The notes below the pieces were generated by a model. The model made no database searches and had not been told where the DNA came from. It saw only the letters and a program-made list of their open reading frames with translations. Positions 1 through 10,590 of a stretch of DNA of 64,000 bases are shown here, one piece after another (position 1 is the first letter of the stretch; each line of letters begins with the position of its first letter). This stretch comes from Theobroma cacao (lineage: Eukaryota; Streptophyta; Magnoliopsida; Malvales; Malvaceae). The DNA lies in the NCBI RefSeq assembly GCF_000208745.1, contig NC_030851.1, forward strand, positions 2,442,666 to 2,506,665, in the 5' to 3' direction. The translations under genes and the position numbers were made by a program.

Positions 1-180
1 ATAGCTGACACAACGCTTTTTGATCGAGATATACATCGTGTCACCATTAGCTGATAGAAGAAGCATTTCAGATTCCTTTTTGTCTCCATGACCTGATATA
101 TATTGAATCCGATGCCTGGTATTGCACAGCAAATTGGTAGAAACATTCAACGATCTAGGCCTCTTCCATCTGAAGATAAA

Positions 181-1050
181 ATGGCTACCCGAACTTTTCA
201 CCACACTCGCTCTAATAGCTTCCCTCTTCCATCTAGACCAAGCCCACTTGTTTCACAGATTGATGTGCATTTGAACAGATTAAGGGCTTCTGACGCTACA
301 TCTACCTCATCATCAATAAGCCGTAAACTAAATGGCTTCCGGGATTTGTATGATTGTGTTGATAAGTTGCTTCAGCTGCCTTTTTCCCAGCAAGCTTTAG
401 CCCAAGAACAACACAAGGAATTGGTTGATGAGTTGTTGGATGGTTCTCTCTGGCTTCTAGATCTGTGCAGCACTGCTAAGGATGTTGTGCTGCAGACAAA
501 AGAAAGCACAAATGAACTGCAATCAATTTTGCGTAGAAGGACTGGTGAAGTTGAGCTTGTAAGTGTGGTCGGGAAGTACGTAACCTCCAGGAAAGAAGTC
601 AAAAAGACCATCCACAAGGCATTGGGAAATTTGAAGGGCATGCAATCAAAACAAATTTTCTCTCTATCAGAAGATTATGAGACGAAGGCCATTGTTAGCA
701 TGCTAAGAGAGGTTGAAGCAGTCACTTCTTCCATGTTTGAGTATTTGTTATCTCTGATATCCGGGCCAAAGCCTGGAAGTTGGTCATTAGTTTCTAAATT
801 ATTGCATCGCAAAAGAATAGCATGCAAGGGAGCAGCAAGAGAAGCAAATGAATTTGAGAAGGTTGATGCTGCCTTAAAATCCCTTGCGGGTCAGAAGATG
901 AGCAAATCTGAGAACACCATGAACGTCGACATGCAAAACCAGCTAAAAGACTTGGAGCTGTGTATTCAAGATCTTGAAGATGGACTTGAGTGCCTCTTCA
1001 GGTGTATGATCAAAGCTAGAGTCTCCCTTCTCAACATCCTCACCCCCTAG
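181..1050 (+). CDS. DUF241 family protein (intact, copy 1)
   Basis: Single-exon gene of 289 residues. The start at 181 was chosen because its N-terminus (MATRTFHHTRSNSFPLPSR) aligns with those of the paralogues starting at 3554 and 5690, and the length equals that of the intact copy at 3554. An in-frame ATG lies upstream at 112 and would add 23 residues not shared with the paralogues. Family landmarks are a Ser/Arg-rich N-terminus with HxRSNS, a leucine-rich helical block with the heptad-like LxDCVDKLLQLP, an LLDxCSTAKD motif near residue 100 and a helical C-terminus (LKDLELCIQDLEDGLECLFR). DUF241 is plant-specific, resembles BYPASS1-type helical proteins, and has no established reaction. It is the first of four tandem copies. 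Family call high; function unknown. Confidence 0.88.
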   Translation: MATRTFHHTRSNSFPLPSRPSPLVSQIDVHLNRLRASDATSTSSSISRKLNGFRDLYDCVDKLLQLPFSQQALAQEQHKELVDELLDGSLWLLDLCSTAKDVVLQTKESTNELQSILRRRTGEVELVSVVGKYVTSRKEVKKTIHKALGNLKGMQSKQIFSLSEDYETKAIVSMLREVEAVTSSMFEYLLSLISGPKPGSWSLVSKLLHRKRIACKGAAREANEFEKVDAALKSLAGQKMSKSENTMNVDMQNQLKDLELCIQDLEDGLECLFRCMIKARVSLLNILTP

Positions 1051-1588
1051 AAAATTATGATTACCGCAATCATGTACAGAAATCAAATAAACATATAAAT
1101 GAAATGAAATACGTTTTGATACCACAACTACTTATTCTTTTGCACATACTCTATCTGATCACTGCATGCCTTATTTTCACTGTCTATAGCATTTAGTTAA
1201 CCCTTCTGTTCAGATTTAACCAACCAATAAAATCCCCATGACGGGGATTGGACAAGGTGGTAATATAGGAAAAGATCGCTAAATAATGAAAAATTTTGAA
1301 CAAAATTTAAAATAATTTGTGATCGAATGCTAAAAGGTTTTGATAGGAACCAAGTCCTAACTCATAGGTTTAAGACAGCTGAGTAACTCAGTAAGTTAAA
1401 TGTATTCGTTAGTCCGAACAAAGAGTTAAGCTAAGGTTTTCGTTTTTACTTTCTTCTTCCCAAGATGAGGAATCTCCTCGAGTTCATAAAAACAATGGAC
1501 AAAATAAGCAATTAGTGAAGTTTGAACCTGTTAGGATTCCTCTTGTCTCCAAGTTAAAGAATAATAAATTATCACTCTGCAAAAACTC

Positions 1589-2426
1589 CAATGTCATTCA
1601 CATGGATGCATGCATGAATGAGGCAAGGTAACAGGCTGAAATTTAAATCATACACATGTTTCAATTAACGAAAATCGCGATGGCTGTCTTTCTGTTACGC
1701 GGACAGCTGAATAATCCTGAGACATCAATCATCAAACTCCAGCCATTTTTCTATACTGTGGCAAGATGTGTCGAAGTTGAGCTTGCAGATCTTGCCTGCC
1801 TCCTGCATGACAAGAAATTCAGGACTTGCATTTGTTTATCAGAATTAAGTATTCAAAAACTTGAAAACAATCCATCATGTTAATTGCATACACATGTGCA
1901 TGCTAATGAAAATGATCAAACAATTATGACTACATAAAATAATTTCAGATGAGGGAGCGCACGAGTGATGCAGACCCCTTGGCTTCTTATGAACGAGGTT
2001 ACACATTAAATTATACAATTAGCAGACAATAAATTGGCCCTGACAGACAGAAGTGTACAGAATACATTAGAAAAAGTTGTCACTGTCTCTGGTAACAATT
2101 TTAAAACCATTCGTGCATAGTCCATTATATAGTGTTTATCTAATCTCAAGAATCAAGATATATTAGGAGTTCTCTAATTAAAACAATTGTGTTATGAGTT
2201 GTAAAACTGGTAAAGAGGAGACATTGCATGAACCACGCTGAGAAGTTCAAATTGATATCAAGTCCACGTTACCTCTCACTGCAATTTGAATGGATGAGAT
2301 TCTTCATGTCTCCCGTATCACATAATATATATATATATATCTATATTGGGTAGACGAAGGGAAGAAGGCAAATCGCCAGATTGAATTGAGATCACAACTG
2401 CTAAGTTTACTCCTCCAGAAGAAAGA
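1589..2426 (+). repeat. Duplicated intergenic/promoter unit, copy A
   Basis: From about 1589 this sequence matches the sequence from about 2729 (offset about 1140, shrinking to 1127 at the gene start because of small indels). It ends in a TA-rich stretch (about 2326-2341) that could serve as the TATA region of the gene copy at 2427. The stretch 1051-1588 just upstream shows no gene. The short reading frame at 1656-1883 lies inside the repeat, is not conserved in the other copy, and is not treated as a gene. Confidence 0.8.
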
Positions 2427-2771
2427 ATGGCTACCACTCCAAACATCCAAGCCTGTTACCATGCTCGTTCCAACAGCTTGCCCTCTAGATCACACCCTAT
2501 AACTTCAGAGGTTGATGAGCATTTGAGCAGATTGGCAGCATCTAAATCTGCATCAACATCATCATCCTTAAACTGCAAACTCGGCACCCTTCAAGATTTA
2601 CATGATTGCATTGATAAGCTGCTTCGATTGCCCTTCACTCAACAGATCTTAGCCCAAGAGCAGCAGAGGGAATATGTTGATGAGCTGTTGAATGCATCTC
2701 TTAGGCTTTTAGATGTGTGCACCACTTCCAATGTCATTCACATGGATGCATGCATGAATGAAGCGAGATAA
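2427..2771 (+). pseudogene. Truncated DUF241 copy (5' part only)
   Basis: The first 100 residues are nearly identical to the intact gene at 3554. After LLDVCTT the reading frame leaves the family and runs 14 residues (SNVIHMDACMNEAR) before a stop. Those residues are encoded by sequence that is plainly intergenic at 1591-1630, so the gene was cut by a tandem duplication whose right junction falls inside the coding region at about 2727. About two thirds of the protein, including the C-terminal helix, is missing. It retains a promoter almost identical to that of its neighbour, so a 114-residue product is possible; a non-functional fragment is more likely. Confidence 0.87.
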
Positions 2772-3553
2772 CAGGCTGAAATTTAAATCATACACACGTT
2801 TCAGTTAACGAAAATTGTGATGGCTGTCTTTCTGTTAGGCGGACAGCAGAATAATCCTGAGACATCAATCAACAAACTCTAGCCATTTTTCTATATTGTG
2901 GCAAGATGTGTCGAAGTTGAGTTTGCAGATCTTGCCTGCCTCCTGCACAAGAAGAAATTCAGGACATACATTTTTTTTAACAAAATTAAGTATTCAAAAA
3001 CTTGAAAACAATCAATCATGTTAATTGCATACACATGTGCATGCTACTGGAATATTAAACAATTATGACTACATAAAATACTTTCAGATGAGGGAGTGCA
3101 CGAGTGATGCAGACCCCTTGGCTCCAAATGATCGAGGCTACACATTCAATTATATTAACAGACAATAAGTTAGCCCTGACACACAAGAGTGTACAGAATA
3201 CATTAGAAAAAGTTGTCACCGTCTCTGGAAACAATTTTAAAACCGCTCACGCATAGCCGATTATATAGTATTATCTAATCTCAAGAATCAAGATATATAG
3301 GGAGTTTTCTATTTAAAACAATTGTGTTATGAGTTGGAGAACTGGTAAAGAGGAGACATTGCATGAACTACACTGAGATAGTTGTTCAGATTGGTATCAA
3401 GTCCACGGTACCTCTAACTGCTATTTGAATACAAGAGATTCTTCATGTCTCCGTCATCACATAATATATATATTGGGTAGATGAAGGGAAGAAGGCAAAT
3501 TGCCAGATTGAATTGCAATCAAAACTGCTTAGTTTTCTCCTCTAGAAGAAATA
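2729..3553 (+). repeat. Duplicated intergenic/promoter unit, copy B
   Basis: Second copy of the unit beginning at 1589. It runs from the truncation junction to the start of the intact DUF241 gene at 3554 and carries the same downstream landmarks, including the short TA-rich stretch near 3462-3474. Single-base differences and small indels separate the copies. Confidence 0.8.
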
Positions 3554-4423
3554 ATGGCTACCACTCCAAACATCCAAGCCTGTTACCATGCTCGATCTAA
3601 CAGCTTGCCCTCTAGATCACACCCTATAACTTCAGAAGTTGATGAGCATTTGAGCAGATTGGCAGCATCTGAATCTGCATCAACATCATCATCCTTAAAC
3701 TGCAAACTTGGCACCCTTCAAGATTTACATGATTGCGTTGATAAGCTGCTTCGATTGCCCCTCACTCAACAGATCTTAGCCCAAGAGCAGCAGAGGGAAT
3801 ATGTTGATGAGCTGTTGAATGCATCTCTTACGCTTTTAGACGTGTGCACCACTGCCAAGGATGCCTTGTTTCAAGTAAAGGAATGCACACTAGAACTTCA
3901 ATCAATCTTGCGGCGAAAGCGAGGTGCTACAACAGGGTTTGCTAATGAGGTTAGAAAATACTTAACCTCTAAGAAGACAACTAAAAGGGCAATCTTGAAG
4001 GCCCTAAAGAATTTGAAGCATAAGGAAAATAAACAAAGAACTGTTCAACATGAGACAGAGCCCGTGTTCAGCATCTTACGAGAGGTGCAAGCAGTCACAC
4101 TAAGTGTGCTAGAATCCTTCTCGTTCTTTACTTTTGGGCCTGAGAAAGAAACAAAGTTGAGCCATTGGTCACTAGTCTCAAAGCTATTGCACACAAAAAG
4201 AGTGGGGAGTGAAGGTGAACAGCAGATCAATGAAATGGCAAATGCTGAAGCTTCATTGCTTTCCCTTGCAACAAGCAAATCTGACATCATGCAAATTGAG
4301 AATGTTCAAAATGAACTGCAAAAATCAGAGTCTTTCATTCAAGACTTTGAAGAAGGGCTTGAAGGCCTGTTTAGGTGCCTGATCAAAGTCAGAGTCAATA
4401 TTCTCAGCATACTCAACCATTAG
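3554..4423 (+). CDS. DUF241 family protein (intact, copy 3)
   Basis: Single-exon, 289-residue protein starting MATTPNIQACYHARSNSLPS. It shows the same order of features as the gene at 181: basic/serine N-terminus, LQDLHDCVDKLLRLP helix, LLDVCTTAKDAL motif, basic central region (residues about 115-155, rich in Lys/Arg), a short hydrophobic segment (VLESFSFFTFGPE) and a C-terminal helix ending FRCLIKVRVNILSILNH. The hydrophobic segment is too short to call a membrane span with confidence. The promoter is shared with the truncated copy immediately upstream. Family certain from paralogue alignment; biochemical role unknown. Confidence 0.9.
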   Translation: MATTPNIQACYHARSNSLPSRSHPITSEVDEHLSRLAASESASTSSSLNCKLGTLQDLHDCVDKLLRLPLTQQILAQEQQREYVDELLNASLTLLDVCTTAKDALFQVKECTLELQSILRRKRGATTGFANEVRKYLTSKKTTKRAILKALKNLKHKENKQRTVQHETEPVFSILREVQAVTLSVLESFSFFTFGPEKETKLSHWSLVSKLLHTKRVGSEGEQQINEMANAEASLLSLATSKSDIMQIENVQNELQKSESFIQDFEEGLEGLFRCLIKVRVNILSILNH

Positions 4424-5689
4424 CTAGCCTCAAATATCATGTGAATTCATCTGTACATTAAATGCAATACAAATGTAATTATTCTTATGTCATAGAAAAA
4501 TATACTTCAGAAAATTTAGCTTCTATTGCATATTCTTCTTTGTCATTTTCCTTTTTCTTTTTTGGTTCTTTTTTTTCCTTTGAAAATCTCAAATATCAAC
4601 TCTCAATTTCGTAGTAATGAACTTGTGACTCAATAAGTAAGATCACAAAAATTATCTGACAGGATATTACAAAATTTCCATGGCCGTCTCTTGGATTTAC
4701 TTGGGAAAGAGCCTATTATGCCTTTTATTTTATCAAAATAAAAGCTCTCAAGATTCCAATTGTCCTAAAGAGAACAACTGAACACTTACAAATACAAATA
4801 TCTGCATATGATATTGTTAGCCTTATGCTGCTGTAAAGATCGCAAAACCAAGCATAAGGATCTTGCCTGGCTCTTGCACGACAATCTTATCTGGACCATT
4901 TGCATTTGATTGATTAATCAGTTAGCCCTTTAATTAGAAGAAATAATAGCGTTACCTTCTTGCTGCACATGTTAATTTGAGCTAGGAGCGGAGTTAGAAG
5001 CATGTGGCCATTAAGCACATCAGAAGCAGTGTTCTTCTTAACCCCATTGTTTATGGTTGCACAAAATATCAATTGCTGATTTAACTAATGATCTTGCAAA
5101 TCTTGTCTGCCTCCTGCACAACAAAAAATTTTGGGACTCACATATTTATTGTAATTATCTATCCAAAACTTAATAAACTTAATCAAATTAACTGCATAGA
5201 TGTGTTCATGCTAATGAAAATGTTGACATGATCAGCCAATTATAACAAGATATATTACTTTCATAGATGGGAGCACACAAGTGATGCAGACCCCATGTCT
5301 CCAAGGGTTATGCAGAGCAACAAATTAGTCCTGATGGCAGAATGCAGAAGAAAAAATGGCCACTATGGCACTGGAAAGAATATTAAAACTGCTCGTTTTG
5401 CATATTATTAAGTATTATCTTAGCTCAATATAATTGTGATTTTACTAATTAAAACAATTATGAAATGAGTTGTAAAGCTGTTGGAGAGGAGACATTGCAA
5501 GAACACAGCTAATATAATTGGTAAGATTGGTATCAAGTCCATGTTACCTCTAATTGCCATTTGAAAGGATGAGATTCTTCATTTCTCTCTCATCCCATAA
5601 TATAAATTGAGCAGATGAAGAAGGGATGAAAGCAGATTGCTAGATTGAATTGAGAACACAACTACTAAATTTTCTCTGTAGAAGAAATA
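4424..5689 (+). repeat. Intergenic region with degenerate copies of the DUF241 upstream unit
   Basis: No gene seen. Two diverged pieces of the upstream unit are recognisable by the phrase around GATCTTGCCTG...CTCCTGCA: one near 4855-4920 and one near 5090-5160. The second continues into a promoter-like stretch that leads to the broken DUF241 copy at 5690. The array therefore contained at least one further duplication event older than the 1589/2729 pair. Confidence 0.6.
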
Positions 5690-6589
5690 ATGGCAACCAA
5701 TCCTTCGGACATCCAAACCTGTTACCATGTTCGTTCAAATAGCTTGCCCTCTAGATCACACCCATTAACTTCAGAGGTTGATTAGCATTTGAGCAGATTG
5801 AGGGCTTCTGAAGCTGCCTCTACATTCTCATCCCTAAGCCACAAACTCAATGGTCTACAAGATTTGCATGATTGCACTGATAGATTGCTTCAATTGCCCC
5901 TTACTCAACAAGCTTTAGCCAAGGAGCAACAGAGGAAATATGTTAATGAGCTGTTGGACGGATCTCTTAGGCTCTTGGACACGTGCAGCACTGCCAAGGA
6001 TGCCCTGTCCCAAACAAAGGAGTGCACGCAAGAACTTCAATCAATTTTGCGTAGAAGACAAGGAGTTGAAACAGGGCTTACAATCGAGGTTAAAAAATAC
6101 TTTAACTCTAGGAAAGCTGTGAAAAAGGCAATCAGAAAGGGCTTAAGGAATTTGAAGCATGTGGAAAATAAACGTGATACTTCTTCCTCCAGCAAAGGCA
6201 GTGAGACTGGAGCTACTTTCAGCATCTTGAGAGAAGTGCAAGGTGCAACTAGCAGTGTTCTAGGGTCCTTGTTTTCTTTTATCTACGGACCTGAGATAGA
6301 GATGAAGTCAAGCCGCTGGTCACTAGCTTCAAAGCTAATGAACACCAAAAGAGTGAGGTGTGAGAAAGAAGAACTACATACAAATGAAATTTCCAACGCT
6401 GAAGCTACGCTGCTTCCCCTTGCCAGTTGCAAGATAAGCAAATCTGACAATTACATGCATATTGAGAATGCTCAACAAGAGTTGAAAAAATCAGAAATGT
6501 GCATTCAAGATTTAGAAGAAGCTCTTGAGTGCCTCTTTAGACGTTTGATCAAAACCAGAGTCACTACTCTCAACTTCCTCAACCACTAG
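5690..6589 (+). pseudogene. DUF241 copy 4 with premature stop at codon 32
   Basis: An ATG at 5690 begins MATNPSDIQTCYHVRSNSLPS, colinear with the intact paralogue, but codon 32 is TAG (5783-5785). The paralogues have GAG (Glu) there, in the context GTT GAT GAG CAT TTG. Everything after the stop stays in frame for 267 residues with full family features (LQDLHDCTDRLLQLP, LLDTCSTAKDAL, C-terminal CIQDLEEALECLFRR). No ATG follows until far into the protein, so re-initiation would lose most of it. With one lesion and an otherwise clean frame, this is either a recent pseudogene or a null allele segregating in the species. Confidence 0.85.
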
Positions 6590-7480
6590 AGCCTCAATTA
6601 TGATGAGGAGCTCTGAGTTGTATGTTGATGTAAAACACGTGTAATACTCTTACATAGAGAAAATCAGAAAAATATACTTTATAGCACAGATTTTGCATCT
6701 ACTAGTCTCTTGTTTCTTTCCTGGGAGGAGGTTCTAAACTCAAATTAAATCTCAGCCCTCACTTTGACATGCTACATAACTGAAATAATCAATTCAGATA
6801 AAAGCCGCTGGGACTTAATTAAGTTTTAATAAAACCTAATATATAATATATTATTAATATCCGTTTTTCGATCCACCAAGATAACCAAATATACCAAGTT
6901 CTTCCTAACCAATTAATATTAAAACCCAAGAAAGAACCATATTAATGGAATTCAATCGTTTTGATCTATTATTTCGATTCCTAACAATTAGTACTCACCC
7001 CTGCTTATGAGTGTGCCATGTGATGAGACATGCCCTAATGGGAGTAATTTATTCACAAATAAAATATATATGGAAGAAAGCCTCCTAGATGCAGCAGTGA
7101 GATGCAATGTGCAGTATGCTTAACAATAGGAAACGGTGTCAACATCAGGAGATTTGCTGCAAACTGCATAGCCCCAAGAGGAGATACTCACCGGCTTTTT
7201 ACACGGGAATAGCAATTTATTTGTTGGGTAATTGAAAATTGTAGGGAAATACCAATTTAGCAATTACTTGAAAGCAGCAGAAATTGAGAGCCCCATGGCT
7301 TCCCCACAGACGACGACCCAAGGCCTAAAACAGTTGAAGGAGAAGGAAATGAAGAAACAGAGACTCATTCCTCAGTCCATGTACTTTTCTCCCGCCCTCC
7401 ATTCGTTAACGGTAGAGTTTGAAGGGGTATTTATAGTATCTGATGGTTTGGATTGCCTAGAAATAACACCATTTTAAGGG
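6590..7480. other. Intergenic, no gene recognised
   Basis: AT-rich spacer after the DUF241 array. A short reading frame at 7232-7477 has no recognisable domain, and nothing else in the stretch supports a gene. Confidence 0.5.
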
Positions 7481-10400
7481 GTGGAGACCCGTATGAACCG
7501 TCGTCCGATTATACTCCGATTCCTGATCTACGCTTCTTGTTCAAAATTAGCTTCCTTACACATTGGGCCTGCAAAGCCCAAATGGCCTATTAATAAAGGT
7601 GGACAGTAGAGACCTTATGGGTCTAATCTCTATTTTGCGTAGTTGCATTTCATTATAATTTATTATTTTCTTTATTCATTTTTTTAATTTTTCAAAATAA
7701 GATATTTTTTATTTTTTTAGACATCTTGTAGACACCTACATCAAAAAATAAATAATAATAAAATAAATAAAAATAATAATAAAAATAAAAAAAAATATGA
7801 ATGAATAGGAAGGATCTGAGCGTGTTCTCAATCTCTTCTCTAGTCCATCATTACAAGGCATTAATGTCCTTGAAAAGTAGTCGAATTTAAGGAAGATTGG
7901 TCACCTTCGCCTACGAACCCTTCCTATTTGCTAGAGACATGTGAAATCATACTTAGAAGAGCATGATTTCACCTCTGAATTGTTCAAATTTTTGGACAAT
8001 CCAGTTCTTAAAAAGGAAGGAGGGCGAAAGGAAAAAAGAGAGAAGAACAAAAATAAATCAGAGAGAAAATGATCCAAAAAAAAACAATCCTTCAAAAAAA
8101 AACACAAAAAGCCAAAATCAAAAGCCCTAAGTCTTCTAGCAGCCAAAACCACAAATTCTCAAACAAAAAAATGCAAAAAAATCATAGAAAAATACAAAAA
8201 AAATACACAATGGTCGGCACTGAAAGAGTGATTTTTGGGCTTTCTGTCGTCGGTTTTGGGGAATAAGATTTGGGTTTGTGCCGTCGATGTCGAGAGAAGA
8301 GCCTTGGGTTTCCTACCGCCGATTAGAAGAGAGATTCTGGGGGAGGTTTCTGGGTTGTTGTTTGAACAGATCTAGAGCTAGAGTGGCCGACGAAAAGGAG
8401 GAAAGGAATAGAGAGAGAGAGAGAGAGAGCACCAATCGACGCCAAAGGGAGAAAAAGAATAAAGAGAGAGGGAGAAAACCAATCGGCGCCAAAAGGAGAG
8501 TCGGTCGACGATATTGAGATAGAGAGAGAATTGGCGGCAAGGTGAGGTGGCTTGGGAGGTCGACGACTTGGAGGTCTAGAGGTTTCTGTTGGGAGGCCAT
8601 CTGCAGATCGGCGGCAAAGAGGAAGTCATCGACGTGAGGGTGAGAGAGAAAGGTGAGAGGAGAAGTTGGGGGTTTAAAGAGAAAGAGGAGGGTCCGGCAG
8701 CTAGAGAGAGAAAATGAGGGGAAGAAATGGGAAGAAAGGAAAAAAAATGGGATTTTATATCTAGGGTTTAAAGTGAAACGGCGTCGTTTTGGGGAAGGTG
8801 TAGTGGTGATCAAAACAGTGTAGTTTTGGAAGGCAAAAAGGCTTTGGTTTGTGCACCAAAGCAGTGCGTTTTGACAAGAGGCTACGTGGGCCTTAGGGAG
8901 ACAGTTTAGTTGGAGCAGGCCGGCTATCTTGGGCCGCTTTTAACCCAGCAAGGTGAATCCTTAACCCTTTTATGAATCTGTTTGTGTTTTTAGGTTGACT
9001 CATTTTATATGTTTTTTTTTAGGAATATTAGGTAGAATTAATTCTCAATTATTATAGCATAATGTTCAAATTTTTTTTTAGATGATATTTTAGACTTAGA
9101 AAATTAATACAAATAGAAGAACATAGAAATACTAAAGCATAAAAAATAAAATAAAATAATAATATTTTAAAAAATGTTTAGTCATACAAAGAACTTAAGC
9201 TTAGGAAAATATTTACTACAAATATATATATATATATATATAAATAATAATTAAAATAAAAATAAAAATAATAATATACCATGACATTAACTACAAGTAC
9301 AATATACCGATGATGGGATGTCCATTTGAAGCTCGAGAAGTCACAATTTCAAGCAAACTTCCCTAGGTTAGGGGCTTCAATTAAGACTCCACCAGTACGA
9401 TGGGAGGGTCCTAATTCGGAATTTCAATGTTCCTAATTGTAAATGAAATAAAAACTATATAGTTAACCACCAATTAATCAAAATATGCAAAACAAAATAA
9501 AATAGAAATCAATGATAACAATAAATTTGTTAATCATAATAATAAAAATGGAAAACACATATGCATGAATAATAATAATAATAATTACGGATAATAGAAA
9601 ATACTTGATCTAAAAAATATATAGTTCTAAAAAATTTCATATAGTAAAATAAATAAGAACTTATATAGCAAAATGCATAACGAAGCAAAAAACAATAAGT
9701 AAATGTAAAATATTTGTTCATAATAAATACGCACACAAAAAAAAGTAGTAGATTTTGTGAAAGATAAGAAACAAATATCGAGTGTCCGAGTGCATCACGT
9801 ATCATCGTTGCATTGTTAAATGTCATGACATATAAATATATTCCGTATACAGGTATAAACCCCGATGATGGGACTTTCCGAGAAAGCTTGCGAAGGCGAG
9901 TTTCATCGGTAAACTCCCTAGGTGAAAAGATACCTCCGAACTCCACCAGTACGATGGGAAGGTCTGGAGAAATATCTTTAATAAAAAGCTTTTACTTGTA
10001 TTGAGATTTGCATTCATGAAAACACTATTTTTTTTAACTCACAAACGACTATCCCGATGATGGGATCTACCAAGTAAACTTGCAAAGGCGAGTTGCTAGA
10101 GTATTTCCCTATATGAGAGAATACTTTTGGATCCCACCAGTATGACGAGCGGATTCAAAAAGTACACTCAATAAAGAATTTTCGTTTGGCATTATCCTGA
10201 TTTATGCCACGCATTTCACAATTGCATCATGTGCATGTTAAAGTCGTAAAAAATGAAATAAAATATTCTAATAAAAGATAAAATAAACAAATAACAATTA
10301 AGGAAATATAATAATAAAATTAATGGGTTAGGATAATATATGATTAAATTGTAACATTTGTGGAACGGGCGTCACGGGGGTGCTAATCCTTTCCTGCGGG

Positions 10401-10590
10401 TAACCGTACTCCCGAACCCAAATCTAAGAATATGTAGACCAGTTTATCGTTCTTTCGAATGACCTAAAATTAATTTAGGATTTCGTTGAGTAGGATAAAA
10501 TAGGATGGCCAATCACACCTAGAAGAAAAAGATTGGTGGCGACTCCTAAATCACACCACGTCTTGCGATCGAGTTTTCGGACTCACACGT
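7480..10590 (+). mobile_element. LTR-like repeat, probable Ty3/gypsy Tat/Ogre-type LTR remnant
   Basis: A non-coding stretch whose right end (about 10362-10590) has GGCGTCACGGGGGTGCTAATCC, a phrase on proper ending of stocked accounts of bases and TGGTGGCGACTCC near 10534-10550. From memory, such sequences are typical of the 3' ends of long Tat/Ogre LTRs. The interior has a purine-rich GA tract (about 8400-8720), AAAACCC-type runs, and three diverged copies of a roughly 120-base module (see separate entry). No gag, protease, RT or integrase reading frame is present. Start, end and target duplication could not be fixed, so a solo or truncated LTR is inferred. The 166-residue minus-strand frame at 8313-8813 is a low-complexity shadow of the GA tract. 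Confidence 0.4.
9308..10165 (+). repeat. Three diverged copies of a ~120-base module
   Basis: Copies at about 9308-9420, 9858-9968 and 10050-10160 share a skeleton: CCGATGATGGGA, then CTTGCRAAGGCGAG (weaker in the first copy), then CCCTA, then CCACCAGTACGATGGGAGG. Spacing is irregular (about 550 and 190 bases), and the intervening DNA is very AT-rich. They lie inside the LTR-like repeat. Confidence 0.7.

Noticed and set aside
103..180. Upstream start for the first DUF241 gene (TTG at 103, ATG at 112)
   Set aside because: Paralogues begin at the position equivalent to 181, and the extra residues have no counterpart.
1656..1883. 75-codon frame upstream of the truncated DUF241 copy
   Set aside because: Within the duplicated intergenic unit; the other copy does not keep the frame open.
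8313..8813. 166-codon minus-strand frame
   Set aside because: Low-complexity Ser/Leu/Phe-rich translation opposite a GA-rich tract inside the LTR-like repeat; no domain.
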